Below, piece by piece: positions 14,646-23,610 of a stretch of 32,174 nt of DNA. The notes beneath the pieces are model-generated. The model was not told the origin of the DNA and did no database searches. It saw nothing but the letters and a program-made list of their open reading frames with translations. The stretch lies in contig CAITZM010000092.1 of NCBI GenBank assembly GCA_903896925.1, positions 1 through 32,174 of the forward strand, in the 5' to 3' direction. The DNA is from an uncultured Lentisphaerota bacterium (GTDB lineage: Bacteria; Verrucomicrobiota; Kiritimatiellia; CAIQIC01). A program made the position numbers and the translations under genes. Positions within the stretch are counted from its first letter, which is position 1; each line of letters starts with the position of its first letter.

Positions 14646-17546
14646 ATGAGGTGCCTCTCCAGAGGTTGCTGGCGGAGGTGGCGTGTCAAGGTCCTCGTGC
14701 TGCTGATGGCGCTGGCCGGTCACAGCAGCGCGTCCGATGACGCAACGTCCTCCGCGGCGTATCTCGCCGGCCTTGAGTCGTTGGCGGCGGGCAACGTCAG
14801 GCAGGCCGCCGCCGACTTCACCCGGGCGCTGGCGGCCAAGGAGGGGAACGCCGATTATCTCCGCGCCCGTGGCGTCGCGCTGACCCTCGCGGAAAACTTC
14901 CCGGCCGCGATCGCCGACCTGCAACGCGCGCTGCGGCTGCAGGCCGATGACCGCGACACCCGGCTCTGGCTGGCCGCGGCCTGCCTGATGAGCGGCGACC
15001 CGGCGACCGGCGCGAATTATTTTAGTTTCGCCGGACTGCCCCATGAGTATGCCGAGCTCGTCTATAACCAACTCGCACTGGACTATTGGTCGTCGCGTGA
15101 ACGCGGCTCCGTCTACGACCGCGAGCAGCGCCGTCAGGTTGCCGTCAGCGGGCCCGTGAAAAAACTCTTTCCTGACGCCGCCCGCCTCTATGCCGAACGC
15201 CACAAAGCCATCGGTCCCGAGGTCACCGCGCTCGTCGCCCGGCGCATCCAGGCCGCGCTGCATCGCGGTGACTGGGCGGCGGCGCTGCCGGACCTGCGCG
15301 CTTTGCGGGCCGCGGCGCCTGACGACCCGGCGCTGCGCAGGCAGTGGGCCGGCTGCCTGCTCGGCCTCGGCGATGCCTATCACGCCCGCACGGAGTTCAC
15401 CCACGCGCTCTGCCTCGAACCGGAATGGGCCGAGGGTTACCAGGGGCGTGCGCAGGCTGCCGCCAGTCTCGGCGCTGTGCGCCGGGCCGGCAGCGATCTC
15501 GAAGCCGCCGCCGCGCTCGGCGTCAGGATCGCACCGCTCCCGGCGAAGCCGCCGATGGCGGATGCTGGCGCCCTCGAACAGTTCTGGCAGGATCTGCGCG
15601 CCGACAAGCCGGCGGCGGTCCTGGTGGACCAGGCGTGCGCCTTGCATCGTGGGTTCAACGCACGGCGGCGGCTTTACGACGAGGAGTATCAGGACCGGCT
15701 CTGGGCGCTGACCGACGCCATCCGGCACGACGCGCGGACCAGTCTCCGCCACGAGGCGCTCGCCGGGTTCCTCTTCAACCACCGTGTCGTGCCCACCATC
15801 TGGAATGGCCCGCGCGCCAGCGAGCAGCTCCGCCCGCAGAGCCGCGCTGAATACGCTCAGGAGCTGCAGCGCGCCCTGGCCGCGGCCGATGTGGCGTTGA
15901 AGTTGGATGACCGTAACGCCAACGCCCTCGCGGTGAAGGCGCGTGTCTACTGCGCGCTGGGCCGCAGCAACGCGGCGGAGCCGCTGGTTGATCGCGGGCT
16001 CGAGCTCGACCGCCAGAACTTCCGCCTGTTGAAGCTGAAGGTCCAGCTGCTGCTGGATCACGCCGCGCAGCTCGCGGGGCAGGCCTCCGCGTTGCGCGCG
16101 GGCCATACGGATGTACGCACCGAGCATCGGTCCGACGGGGTCTATGAGGTGCGCACGCATTATCCGCCTACCGCCACGCAGCTGGCCGAAGCCAGTGCCT
16201 GCGAGGTCCAGGCCGCGGTTTGCCGGCGCACGGCCGGCCAGCTCGGCGGCGAAGCCGAGCAGGTCAGGACGCAGACCATTCCGGCCTTGCTCAAGGAAGG
16301 CCGGTTCGCCCGGGCCTACGCCTGCGACGCGGATCGCGCCGATGTGTTGCGCGGCATGGCGGAACTGGCCCGCAAGCATGGCGACGCGCGCGGTGCCAAG
16401 GCGTTCGGGTTGTTGGCCGAGCCGCTGCAGGATTCGACCGCGGCCGGTCCGCTCAAGGCGGCGTGGGGGCACATCGTGCGCACAGCGTGGCCGGACGCCA
16501 GCGAAGCGCTCGACGCCGCGGCCCGGCTCGACCCGGTCGATGCGCGCATTCCCGCCTACCGTGCCCTCGTCGCCGGTGGCCGGGGCGACCAGGTCGCCAG
16601 GCGGCAGTATCTGCGCGCCGCGCTGGCGCTCGAAGAGGCACGGGCGCGTTTGATGGGCACGAGTTTCGTGACCGGCAACGGCGTGCCGCTGGTGGTGCGC
16701 GACGTGGCGCTGACGCTGGCGGTGCGCCTTGAGCTTGCCCGCACCGACCTCGCCGCCGGGCGCGCGGAGCTTGCGCTGGCCGCCTGCCAGCTCAACATCG
16801 GGCTGGAAGCGCGGTTCGATGCCTTCCAAGGGATCGAGCTGGCGCCGACGGCCTTGTTGCCGGACCTGGCCGCGAACCCGGAACAGATTCCCGCCGCGCC
16901 GTCCTTGGCGAGCTTGCTGGCCTGGTCGCGCCTCGAGGCCGGCCGCGCGTTGGTTGCGCTCAACCGCCCGGCCGAGGCGCTGGATCAATACCGCTTGGTC
17001 CGCGGTTACCTGTCGCGCTGGCCTGCGACGGCACCCGGCCGCGAGACGTTGACCGTGGTGGGCGCCTGGGCTCAACTCGGCCTGGCGGAGGCGACCCTGG
17101 CGACGAAGGCTTACGACCAGGCCAGGCAGATGGTGCTCGACCAGGATCTCCATGCGTGGGGGTTGCCGCGCGAACTGGAGCAACGGGTCAAGGCGATGCA
17201 GCAACAGATCAGCGAGGCCCAGGGCCGGCAGTTCGAGGCGGAGCGCGCCGCCGACGCGCGCCTGACACCCCGCCAGCTGAAGGTACGCAGCCTCCGGCAA
17301 GACATCACCGCGATGAAACAACAGCGCGACGGGTTCCAGGCGGAACTCAACAAGCCGGGCGTTTCGGAACCTGAACGTACCGTGTACCGCGGCAGCCTGC
17401 AGGAACTCGACCGCGCCATCGCCCGGCGCGAGGCCGCCGCCGCGCAGCTCGAACAGGCGCCGGACGAAGCCGCCACGACGACGCCATCCACGCCGCGTTC
17501 CCGGGCCCAAGGTCAGCGTGCGCCCTCGGCCCGGCCGAACCCGTAA
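14646..17546 (+). CDS. Exported tetratricopeptide-repeat protein
   Basis: A 966-residue protein with a short, arginine-rich N-region and hydrophobic core (VKVLVLLMALAG), so probably a signal peptide cleaved near HSSAS. TPR units are clear at about 35-105 (AAYLAGLESLAAGNVRQAAA, ADYLRARGVALTLAENFPAA), at about 225-290, at about 405-460 (LKLDDRNANALAVKARVYCA) and near 755-820. Residues about 840-930 are a coiled coil rich in Q, E and R, and the tail is low-complexity proline- and threonine-rich. TPR arrays bind other proteins; the partner is unknown and I recognise no catalytic domain. No ribosome-binding site is seen before the ATG. Coding composition is as GC-rich as its neighbours. Confidence 0.82.
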   Translation: MRCLSRGCWRRWRVKVLVLLMALAGHSSASDDATSSAAYLAGLESLAAGNVRQAAADFTRALAAKEGNADYLRARGVALTLAENFPAAIADLQRALRLQADDRDTRLWLAAACLMSGDPATGANYFSFAGLPHEYAELVYNQLALDYWSSRERGSVYDREQRRQVAVSGPVKKLFPDAARLYAERHKAIGPEVTALVARRIQAALHRGDWAAALPDLRALRAAAPDDPALRRQWAGCLLGLGDAYHARTEFTHALCLEPEWAEGYQGRAQAAASLGAVRRAGSDLEAAAALGVRIAPLPAKPPMADAGALEQFWQDLRADKPAAVLVDQACALHRGFNARRRLYDEEYQDRLWALTDAIRHDARTSLRHEALAGFLFNHRVVPTIWNGPRASEQLRPQSRAEYAQELQRALAAADVALKLDDRNANALAVKARVYCALGRSNAAEPLVDRGLELDRQNFRLLKLKVQLLLDHAAQLAGQASALRAGHTDVRTEHRSDGVYEVRTHYPPTATQLAEASACEVQAAVCRRTAGQLGGEAEQVRTQTIPALLKEGRFARAYACDADRADVLRGMAELARKHGDARGAKAFGLLAEPLQDSTAAGPLKAAWGHIVRTAWPDASEALDAAARLDPVDARIPAYRALVAGGRGDQVARRQYLRAALALEEARARLMGTSFVTGNGVPLVVRDVALTLAVRLELARTDLAAGRAELALAACQLNIGLEARFDAFQGIELAPTALLPDLAANPEQIPAAPSLASLLAWSRLEAGRALVALNRPAEALDQYRLVRGYLSRWPATAPGRETLTVVGAWAQLGLAEATLATKAYDQARQMVLDQDLHAWGLPRELEQRVKAMQQQISEAQGRQFEAERAADARLTPRQLKVRSLRQDITAMKQQRDGFQAELNKPGVSEPERTVYRGSLQELDRAIARREAAAAQLEQAPDEAATTTPSTPRSRAQGQRAPSARPNP

Positions 17547-17589
17547 CCCCCGGCGCGGTTGAGCGCAGCGCTCCAACAGCAGTCGGCGC

Positions 17590-17617
17590 TTGACTCGGCC
17601 CCGCGGCCTGTAAAAAT
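17590..17617 (+). promoter_or_regulatory. Promoter of the second ThuA gene
   Basis: TTGACT (17590-17595), 16 nt and AAAAAT (17612-17617), followed by ACGCGCGTGTTTCATCAGCG. Its spacer end GCGGCCTGT is shared with the promoter at 7304. Confidence 0.6.
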
Positions 17618-17623
17618 ACGCGC

Positions 17624-17722
17624 GTGTTTCATCAGCGATATCGTGCGCTGGAAAATGGGCGCGCCCCGGAGGGCGAGCCCAAGCCTTTTCTTGATCGAGT
17701 CGAACCAGGAATTCCCCTATGA
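17624..17722 (+). other. Possible 32-codon leader reading frame
   Basis: A GTG at about the predicted +1 opens a 32-codon frame (VFHQRYRALENGRAPEGEPK and 12 more residues) whose TGA overlaps the ATG of the ThuA gene as ATGA. No ribosome-binding site precedes it, so it may be meaningless; if translated it would couple to the downstream gene. Confidence 0.2.
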
Positions 17723-19026
17723 AATTGTCCCATGCGTTTCTTTTTCTCCTCACCGGTTTGCTCACCGCGATGGCGCGGACGGAGACGCCGGCGCCGGCCG
17801 TCAGCGCGGAGAACGCCCCCACGGGGTTCCCTGCCGTTCCGCCGAAAGGCCGCATCATCCTGTGGGGCGCCGACGCCACCAAGGCCGGCACCCCGCTGAC
17901 CTATCAGATTTCCTATCTGGCCGATGCCGCCATAGCGGGCCAGGCGCTCCAGATGGCCGTGAAAAGCACCTGGCAGGTTGAAAAGGAAGTGAAGAACAAC
18001 AAGACCGGCGCGCTGGAAAAGAAAAAAATCGATGAACATGCCATCAAGTTTTTCCCGCTCACGCCGAAAAAACAGGCGGTGGAAACCATCGCGCTGCCCG
18101 CCTTTGACCAGGGGACGGCCATCGAGTTGTTCTTCGCTGACACGAGCGGGAAACCGCAGGCGCTGAGCAATGTGATCGCGTTGAAGAAGAAGGGTCCGTT
18201 GTACCTGATGCCCGAGGCGGAGGAAGTGGCCAAGACCGTCGCGGCCCTGCCGGAGCAGGCCCCCGCCAAACCGGCGAAGCCGCACAAGGTGCTGGTCTAC
18301 ACGGCGACCTCCGGCTTCAAGCACGATTCGATTCCGCTGGGCGCGCGCACGATCCTGCTGCTGGGCCAGAAGAGCGGCGCTTGGTCGGCGCTCATCAGCA
18401 ACGACCGCCACATGTTCGAGCCGGAAACCCTGGCCCAGTTCGATGCGGTGATGATGATGCAGAACACGGGCTCGCTCTTTGGGGACCCGGACAAAACCGT
18501 CAACGAGCGGCTGCGCAAGAGCCTGCTGGATTTCGTCGCGGGCGGCAAGGGTCTGGCGGGCAGCCATGCCGCCACGGACTGCTCGTACGACTGGAAGGAG
18601 TACGGCGCCATGCTGGGCGGCTATTTCGCAGGGCATCCCTTCGGCAAGATCAGCGTCCGCAACGAGGATCCCCTCAGCCCGCTCAATGCCGCCTTCAAGG
18701 GGGCAGGCTTTGATTTTCAGGACGAGATGTACACCTTCCGCGAGCCGTATTCGCGGGAGAAACTGCACATCCTGCTCAGCCTCGACATCTCCAAGATGCA
18801 GGACGATCCGGCCAAGCCCGGCTTCAAAATGAAGGAGAACCGCCCGGACCACGATTATGCCATCAGCTGGATCCGCGAGTATGGCCAAGGGCGCGTCTTC
18901 TATTGTTCCTTCGGTCACCAGCACCACGTCTGGTCCACACCGACCCTGTTGCAGCATTACCTGGCCGGGATGCAATACGTCTTGGGCGATCTGAAAGCCG
19001 ACGCCACTCCCAGCGCCAGGAAGTAA
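17719..19026 (+). CDS. Secreted ThuA-like domain protein (second copy)
   Basis: A 435-residue protein. After a signal peptide (about 1-20) comes an N-terminal beta-rich domain (about 40-165, GRIILWGADATKAGTPLTYQ) that I do not recognise. The ThuA-like domain starts near residue 192 with HKVLVYTATSGFKHDSIPLG and continues through FDAVMMMQNTGSLFG, the GLAGSHAATDCSYDW turn and the C-terminal GRVFYCSFGHQHHVW. The first copy (6273-7172) shares the SHxATD and GRVFY...GH motifs but not the extra N-terminal domain. AGGA lies 8 nt before the ATG. The GH106-like gene follows after 83 nt with no obvious promoter, so the two are probably co-transcribed and may act on the same glycan. The enzymatic activity is unproven. 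Confidence 0.85.
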   Translation: MKLSHAFLFLLTGLLTAMARTETPAPAVSAENAPTGFPAVPPKGRIILWGADATKAGTPLTYQISYLADAAIAGQALQMAVKSTWQVEKEVKNNKTGALEKKKIDEHAIKFFPLTPKKQAVETIALPAFDQGTAIELFFADTSGKPQALSNVIALKKKGPLYLMPEAEEVAKTVAALPEQAPAKPAKPHKVLVYTATSGFKHDSIPLGARTILLLGQKSGAWSALISNDRHMFEPETLAQFDAVMMMQNTGSLFGDPDKTVNERLRKSLLDFVAGGKGLAGSHAATDCSYDWKEYGAMLGGYFAGHPFGKISVRNEDPLSPLNAAFKGAGFDFQDEMYTFREPYSREKLHILLSLDISKMQDDPAKPGFKMKENRPDHDYAISWIREYGQGRVFYCSFGHQHHVWSTPTLLQHYLAGMQYVLGDLKADATPSARK

Positions 19027-19109
19027 GCGTGTCTTTTCGAGGGCGGCGGGTGATCGCAGGGTACGCTCCCCCGGCCGCGGGCGCCGGTGGGCTTCAGGAG
19101 AAAAAATAC

Positions 19110-21827
19110 ATGAAAACAAAAATCGCGGGTCTCCTTCTGGCGGCGCTCGCCCTGTCCAGCGTGCAGGCGGTGGAATTGGATGCCGGTTTTGAGAACGTGC
19201 CGGACAACGCCAAGCCGTGGGTCTATTGGTGGTGGCTCAACGGCAACGTGGACAAGCGCACGATCACGCGCGACCTCGAAGCGATGAAGCAGGTCGGCAT
19301 CGGCGGGCTGCTGCTGTTCGATGCGCGCGGCTATCACGAGAACCTCGTGCCGGTCCCGCCGAGCAAGATGGATTTCATGAGCCCGCCGTGGCGACGGATG
19401 GTCAAGTTCGCGCTCGAGAAGGCCGCCGAACTGGGGCTCGAGGTCAGCATCAACCTCAGCAGCTGCGCCGGCGCGCTGAAAGGGCCGTGGGCGGTCGGCG
19501 ATGATGCGCCGAAAAAGCTCGTTTGGACCGCCACCGAAGTGCGCGGACTGCAGAAAGTCAGCCTCGAGTTGAAACCGCCCGAAGGCCAACGGTTCTGGGA
19601 CGTGGCGGTCCTCGGCGTCCGGCACGACGATGCGGCGGCGAAGCTGGCCGACACCTGGCAGGGCGTGGCGCCGAAGCCCGGCGCGCAGCCCGCCGTGACG
19701 GAGGTGGTGGACCTCACCGCGAAGGTGGACAAGCAGGGCCGGCTCACGTGGCTGGCGCCGAAGGGGCGCTGGACGGTGCTGCGCTTCGGCTGCATGACGA
19801 TGGAGGGCCACGAGTTCGACGTGGACATCCTCGACCCCAAGGCCGTCGAAGGCCACTTCAACCGCATGGGCAAGGCGCTGCTGGAGGATGCCGGGCCGCT
19901 CGCGGGCAAGACACTGACGCATTTCTACAGCGTGAGCTGGGAAGGGGCCACGCCCACGTGGACGCTCGCGCTGGCGAAGGAGTTCGAGACGCGCCGCGGC
20001 TATCCGGTGCGGACCTGGCTGCCGGTGCTGGCGGGGTTCACCGTGAAAAAGAGCGACGACTCGGAGCGCTTCCTGCGCGACTACCACAAGACCCTCGGCG
20101 ACTGTTTCCGGGATAACTTCTATGGCAAGATGGCCGGATTGTGCCATGACGCCGGTTTGAAGTGGCACTCCGAGTCCGGCGGCCCCTGGGACCGCAAGCT
20201 GCCGTCGTTTGCCGAGGCCGACCAGCTCGCCTTTCTCGGCCGCAACGATATGCCGCAGGGCGAATTCTGGTTCACGGGCGCGCCCATCAAACGCCGGCAG
20301 GACATGAACCGCCCCCAGGCGATGGCCGCACACATCTACGGCAAACCGCTGGCGGCGAGCGAGGCGTTCACGCACATGGTGCAGCACTGGTCCGCCTACC
20401 CGGCCGCGCTGAAGCCGTTCGCCGATGCGGCGTTCTGCGATGGCGTCAACCACCTGATCTGGCACACCTTCACCGCCTCGCCGGCGGCGTTCGGCAAGCC
20501 GGGTATCGAGTATTTCGCCGGCACGCACATCAACCCGAACGTCACCTGGTTTCCGCAGGCCGGGCCGTTTTTCACCTATCTGGGCCGCTGCCAGTTCATG
20601 TTGCGCCAGGGGCTGCCCGTCATCGATGTCTGCGCCTACATCGGCGACAGCCCGTACCAGCACTGGGGCCGCGGCACGAACTGGAGCGCGCGCGCCACGC
20701 TGGGGCTGCCGCAGGGTTACAATTACGATCTCCTCACGACCGAGGTCCTGCTGGAGCGGCTGACGGTCAGCAACGGCCGCCTCGTGCTGCCCGAGGGACA
20801 GAGTTACCGGATGCTCGTGGTGGACCTCGATGACGAGACGGCTTCGCCCGCCGTCTTGCGCAAGCTCGCCGAACTGCGCGGCAACGGCGCCGCGGTCGTG
20901 CTGGGCGCGCGCAAGCCGCAACGCGGCCGGGGGCTGGCCAGCACCCCGTCCCGCGACGACGCGGTGCGCCGCCAGGCCGACACACTCTGGGCCAAACCTT
21001 CGAGTGTGGCGGAAACCCTGGCCGCCAGAAACATCCAGCCCGATTTCGAAGGCCCCTTTGAGTTCGCCCACCGGCATGAGGGCAAAACGGACATCTACTT
21101 CGTCTCCGGCAGCGGCACGGCCGACTGCACCTTCCGCGTGAGCGAACGGCGTCCGGAACTGTGGGATGCGGTCACTGGCCAGACGGCCACACCGGCCAGC
21201 TGGCGCGCCCTCACCGGCGAGCGCACGACGGTCACCCTCCCGCTGCCGGAGCACGGCTCGCTGTTCGTCATCTTCCGCACGTTCGACCAGCCGTGCCAGC
21301 TCGCGCCGCCGTCCCCGCCGGTCGAACTGCCTGTAACCGGTCCGTGGAAGGTGGCTTTTGGCCGGAAGTCCGTCGTGTTCGACGAGCTGGGCGCGTGGGA
21401 TAAACATGCCGATGCCGGCATCCGGTACTTCTCCGGCGCCGCCACCTACCGGAAGACGTTCGAGTTGACCGCGGCGCAGGCCGGGCAGCCCGTCCGGCTG
21501 CAACTCGGCGAGGTCAGGTGCCTCGCGCAGGTGCGCCTCAACGGCCGCGACCTCGGCGTGGTTTGGACGGCGCCGTGGGCCGTCGAGCTGACCGACGCGG
21601 TGAAGCCGGGCCGCAATGACCTGGAGATCGTCGTCGTCAACACGTGGGTCAACCGCTTGATCGGCGATGCCGCGCTGCCGCCGGGGGACAGGACCACACA
21701 GACCAACGTGGGCCTGCAAACCGGCAAGCGCACCGTCAAAGTCTTCCAAGGGTTCGCGTCCGAAGACCCCCTGATGCCTTCCGGTCTGCTCGGCCCGGTG
21801 CGTTTGGAGTTCCCCCGGGTCCGCTGA
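19110..21827 (+). CDS. GH106-like alpha-L-rhamnosidase, secreted
   Basis: A 905-residue protein with a signal peptide (about 1-20). The catalytic region begins PWVYWWWLNGNVDKRTITRD followed by LEAMKQVGIGGLLLFDARG, the usual opening of GH106 and related large rhamnosidase-type hydrolases, and runs as a TIM barrel to about residue 600. The C-terminus has a jelly-roll sugar-binding domain of the GH2 type (QLGEVRCLAQVRLNGRDLGV, then VELTDAVKPGRNDLEIVVVN). It would release rhamnose from plant or algal polysaccharides such as pectin; the exact linkage is not predictable. The ATG at 19110 has CAGGAG 9 nt upstream; longer in-frame readings overlap the ThuA gene and are rejected. A hairpin terminator follows at 21879. 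Confidence 0.82.
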   Translation: MKTKIAGLLLAALALSSVQAVELDAGFENVPDNAKPWVYWWWLNGNVDKRTITRDLEAMKQVGIGGLLLFDARGYHENLVPVPPSKMDFMSPPWRRMVKFALEKAAELGLEVSINLSSCAGALKGPWAVGDDAPKKLVWTATEVRGLQKVSLELKPPEGQRFWDVAVLGVRHDDAAAKLADTWQGVAPKPGAQPAVTEVVDLTAKVDKQGRLTWLAPKGRWTVLRFGCMTMEGHEFDVDILDPKAVEGHFNRMGKALLEDAGPLAGKTLTHFYSVSWEGATPTWTLALAKEFETRRGYPVRTWLPVLAGFTVKKSDDSERFLRDYHKTLGDCFRDNFYGKMAGLCHDAGLKWHSESGGPWDRKLPSFAEADQLAFLGRNDMPQGEFWFTGAPIKRRQDMNRPQAMAAHIYGKPLAASEAFTHMVQHWSAYPAALKPFADAAFCDGVNHLIWHTFTASPAAFGKPGIEYFAGTHINPNVTWFPQAGPFFTYLGRCQFMLRQGLPVIDVCAYIGDSPYQHWGRGTNWSARATLGLPQGYNYDLLTTEVLLERLTVSNGRLVLPEGQSYRMLVVDLDDETASPAVLRKLAELRGNGAAVVLGARKPQRGRGLASTPSRDDAVRRQADTLWAKPSSVAETLAARNIQPDFEGPFEFAHRHEGKTDIYFVSGSGTADCTFRVSERRPELWDAVTGQTATPASWRALTGERTTVTLPLPEHGSLFVIFRTFDQPCQLAPPSPPVELPVTGPWKVAFGRKSVVFDELGAWDKHADAGIRYFSGAATYRKTFELTAAQAGQPVRLQLGEVRCLAQVRLNGRDLGVVWTAPWAVELTDAVKPGRNDLEIVVVNTWVNRLIGDAALPPGDRTTQTNVGLQTGKRTVKVFQGFASEDPLMPSGLLGPVRLEFPRVR

Positions 21828-21878
21828 ACCGTCAGGGCGCTTCCAGTTCACAGGCAGCCTGTTTGGCGCGTCTGGTGG

Positions 21879-21899
21879 AAGCGACCTCCGGTCGCTTTT
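21879..21899 (+). terminator. Hairpin terminator after the GH106-like gene
   Basis: AAGCGACC-TCC-GGTCGCTT forms an 8-bp stem with a 3-nt loop and runs into TTCCTC. It lies about 50 nt past the stop codon. The same hairpin sequence may also be part of a dispersed repeat. Confidence 0.55.
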
Positions 21900-21903
21900 C
21901 CTC

Positions 21904-22084
21904 AATTTCAGACTTCCTGATCCCGGCCGTGGGTGCACCCTGAATCCCGGAAAATGACTTGGCACTTTTATGGTGGCATGGGCGTCCCGCCCATGTCGAA
22001 TCGACAGTAACACGGGCAGGATGCCCGTGCCACTGCAGTGAAAAGTGCCAAAGCATTTTCCACCGGGATCAGGAAGTCTGAATT
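21904..22084. repeat. Composite REP/REPIN-like palindromic element
   Basis: A nested inverted structure. The outer arms TTCAGACTTCCTGATCCCGG (21907-21926) and its exact reverse complement (22063-22082) enclose inner arms GGAAAATGACTTGGCACTTTT (21949-21969, here over two lines of the same arm) and a 19/21 match at 22041-22061. In the centre lie two hairpins: CATGGGCG-TCC-CGCCCATG (21977-21995) and CACGGGCA-GGA-TGCCCGTG (22011-22029). The left arm has an extra 22 nt or so between outer and inner parts. It does not encode a protein. It lies between a terminator and the purT promoter. Confidence 0.75.
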
Positions 22085-22206
22085 TAATGCTGCCAGCCCA
22101 CCTCGCGCGCCCGGCGTCTGCGGAGCCTGCGCCGCCGCCGCGCCGATGCGACAGCCGTGGACGCGGCGTCCCGCCGCGTAGAACCAACCCACAAGATTCG
22201 GGTGGC

Positions 22207-22233
22207 TTGACTTTGCGGGTAGCCCGTGACAAT
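22207..22233 (+). promoter_or_regulatory. Promoter of purT
   Basis: TTGACT (22207-22212), 15 nt and GACAAT (22228-22233), followed by GCGCGCGTGCTTTGTCAGCG, the conserved block of the window's promoter family. A leader of about 100 nt precedes the ATG. The leader is GC-rich, but I recognise no riboswitch in it. Confidence 0.6.
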
Positions 22234-22341
22234 GCGCGCGTGCTTTGTCAGCGGCAGGCAGGGCACAGAGGCCGGCGTCTCCGGCTCCGTTGCGGCTGCG
22301 ATGCCCCAGGCCCCGAACGCTGGAAATAAGAAAAGGTCATT

Positions 22342-23523
22342 ATGAATCCGATCGGAACGCCCCTCAAAGCGAATGCCACCCGCGCCCTGCTGCTGGGCTC
22401 TGGCGAACTGGGCAAGGAAGTCGTCATCGAATTGCAGCGGCTGGGCGTCGAAACCATCGCGTGCGACGCCTATGCGCACGCCCCGGCGATGCAGGTGGCG
22501 CACCGTTCGCACGTGTTCTCCATGCTCGATGGCGCCGCCTTGCGCCGCGTGGTGGAACAGGAAAAGCCCCATTACATCATTCCCGAGGTGGAGGCCATTG
22601 CCACCGACACCCTGCTGGAGCTCGAGGCGCAGGGCTACCACGTGGTCCCGACCGCACGGGCCGCCCGGCTCACCATGAACCGGGAAGGGATCCGCCGCCT
22701 GGTGGCGGAAGACCTGAAGCTCCCGACGTCGCGCTACCTCTTTGCCGCCAACGAAGCCGGGTTCCGTGCCGCGGTGGCCACCATTGGATATCCCTGTGTG
22801 ATCAAGCCCATCATGTCCTCCTCGGGCAAGGGGCAAAGCGTCGCCCGCAGCGCAGCCGATCTCGCCCGGTCCTGGAAGCATTCCCAGGAAGGCGGCCGGG
22901 CCGGGGGCGGAAAAGTGATCGTGGAAGGCTTCATCGATTTCGATTACGAGATCACGCTGCTGACGATCCGGCACGTGCAGGGCACCTCCTTCTGCGCACC
23001 CATCGGGCATATCCAGATCGACGGCGATTACCGCGAATCCTGGCAGCCCCATCCGATGAAACCCGCGGTGCTGGCCGAAGCCGAGCGCATGGCCGGACTG
23101 GTCACGAATGCGCTGGGCGGCCGCGGGCTCTTCGGCGTCGAATTGTTCGTGAAGGGCGATGAGGTGATCTTCTCCGAAGTCTCCCCGCGTCCGCACGACA
23201 CGGGCATGGTCACGCTGCTGTCGCAGGACCTGTCGGAATTCGCCCTGCACGTGCGGGCGATCCTGGGCCTCCCGATCCCCAACATTGCCCAGCACGGCCC
23301 CAGCGCTTCGGCGGTGATCCTGCCCGTCGGGGACTCTTCCCTGGTGTCCTATGACAATTTGCCGGCCGCGCTCGCGCAGCCGGATACCGCCCTGCGCCTG
23401 TTCGGCAAACCCGGGGTGACCGGTCACCGCCGCATGGGCGTGGCGCTGGCCCGCGCGGCCACCATCGCGGAAGCCCGCACGAAGGCGAAGGCCGTGGCCG
23501 CCGCGGTGGTCGTCCACCTGTGA
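22342..23523 (+). CDS. purT: Formate-dependent phosphoribosylglycinamide formyltransferase
   Basis: A 393-residue cytoplasmic ATP-grasp enzyme (E. coli PurT is 392) that makes formyl-GAR from GAR, formate and ATP in purine synthesis, without a folate donor. Characteristic segments are [20 protein letters not shown] at the N-terminus, [17 protein letters not shown] for the substrate pocket, [17 protein letters not shown] with K155 and the glycine-rich loop for ATP, and the C-terminal [20 protein letters not shown] followed by PRPHDTG for metal and GAR. AAAAGG lies upstream of the ATG at 22342. It stands alone with its own promoter and faces the convergent glycosyltransferase gene. The function is confident. 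Confidence 0.97.
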   Translation: MNPIGTPLKANATRALLLGSGELGKEVVIELQRLGVETIACDAYAHAPAMQVAHRSHVFSMLDGAALRRVVEQEKPHYIIPEVEAIATDTLLELEAQGYHVVPTARAARLTMNREGIRRLVAEDLKLPTSRYLFAANEAGFRAAVATIGYPCVIKPIMSSSGKGQSVARSAADLARSWKHSQEGGRAGGGKVIVEGFIDFDYEITLLTIRHVQGTSFCAPIGHIQIDGDYRESWQPHPMKPAVLAEAERMAGLVTNALGGRGLFGVELFVKGDEVIFSEVSPRPHDTGMVTLLSQDLSEFALHVRAILGLPIPNIAQHGPSASAVILPVGDSSLVSYDNLPAALAQPDTALRLFGKPGVTGHRRMGVALARAATIAEARTKAKAVAAAVVVHL

Positions 23524-23610
23524 TGGGGGGGGCGAGCCCACTCATTTGGGATGCACCCGCCCCGCTCTGCCCGTACGCCTCTGATCAAGTGCAGCGCTCG
23601 AGGAAATGCG

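Noticed and set aside
12933..17891. Minus-strand open frame of 1652 codons
   Set aside because: It lies opposite the M13 peptidase and the TPR gene, both of which have clear motifs. It is rich in Arg, His and Gly without domains, as expected for an antisense frame in GC-rich DNA.
18957..22232. Minus-strand open frame of 1091 codons
   Set aside because: Antisense to the GH106-like gene and through the palindromic repeat. Its GTGILPVLLSIRHGRDAHAT peptide is the translated repeat and not a protein domain.
22234..22341. Riboswitch in the purT leader
   Set aside because: The leader is long and GC-rich, but I found no conserved core of a purine, PRPP, tetrahydrofolate or other known riboswitch.
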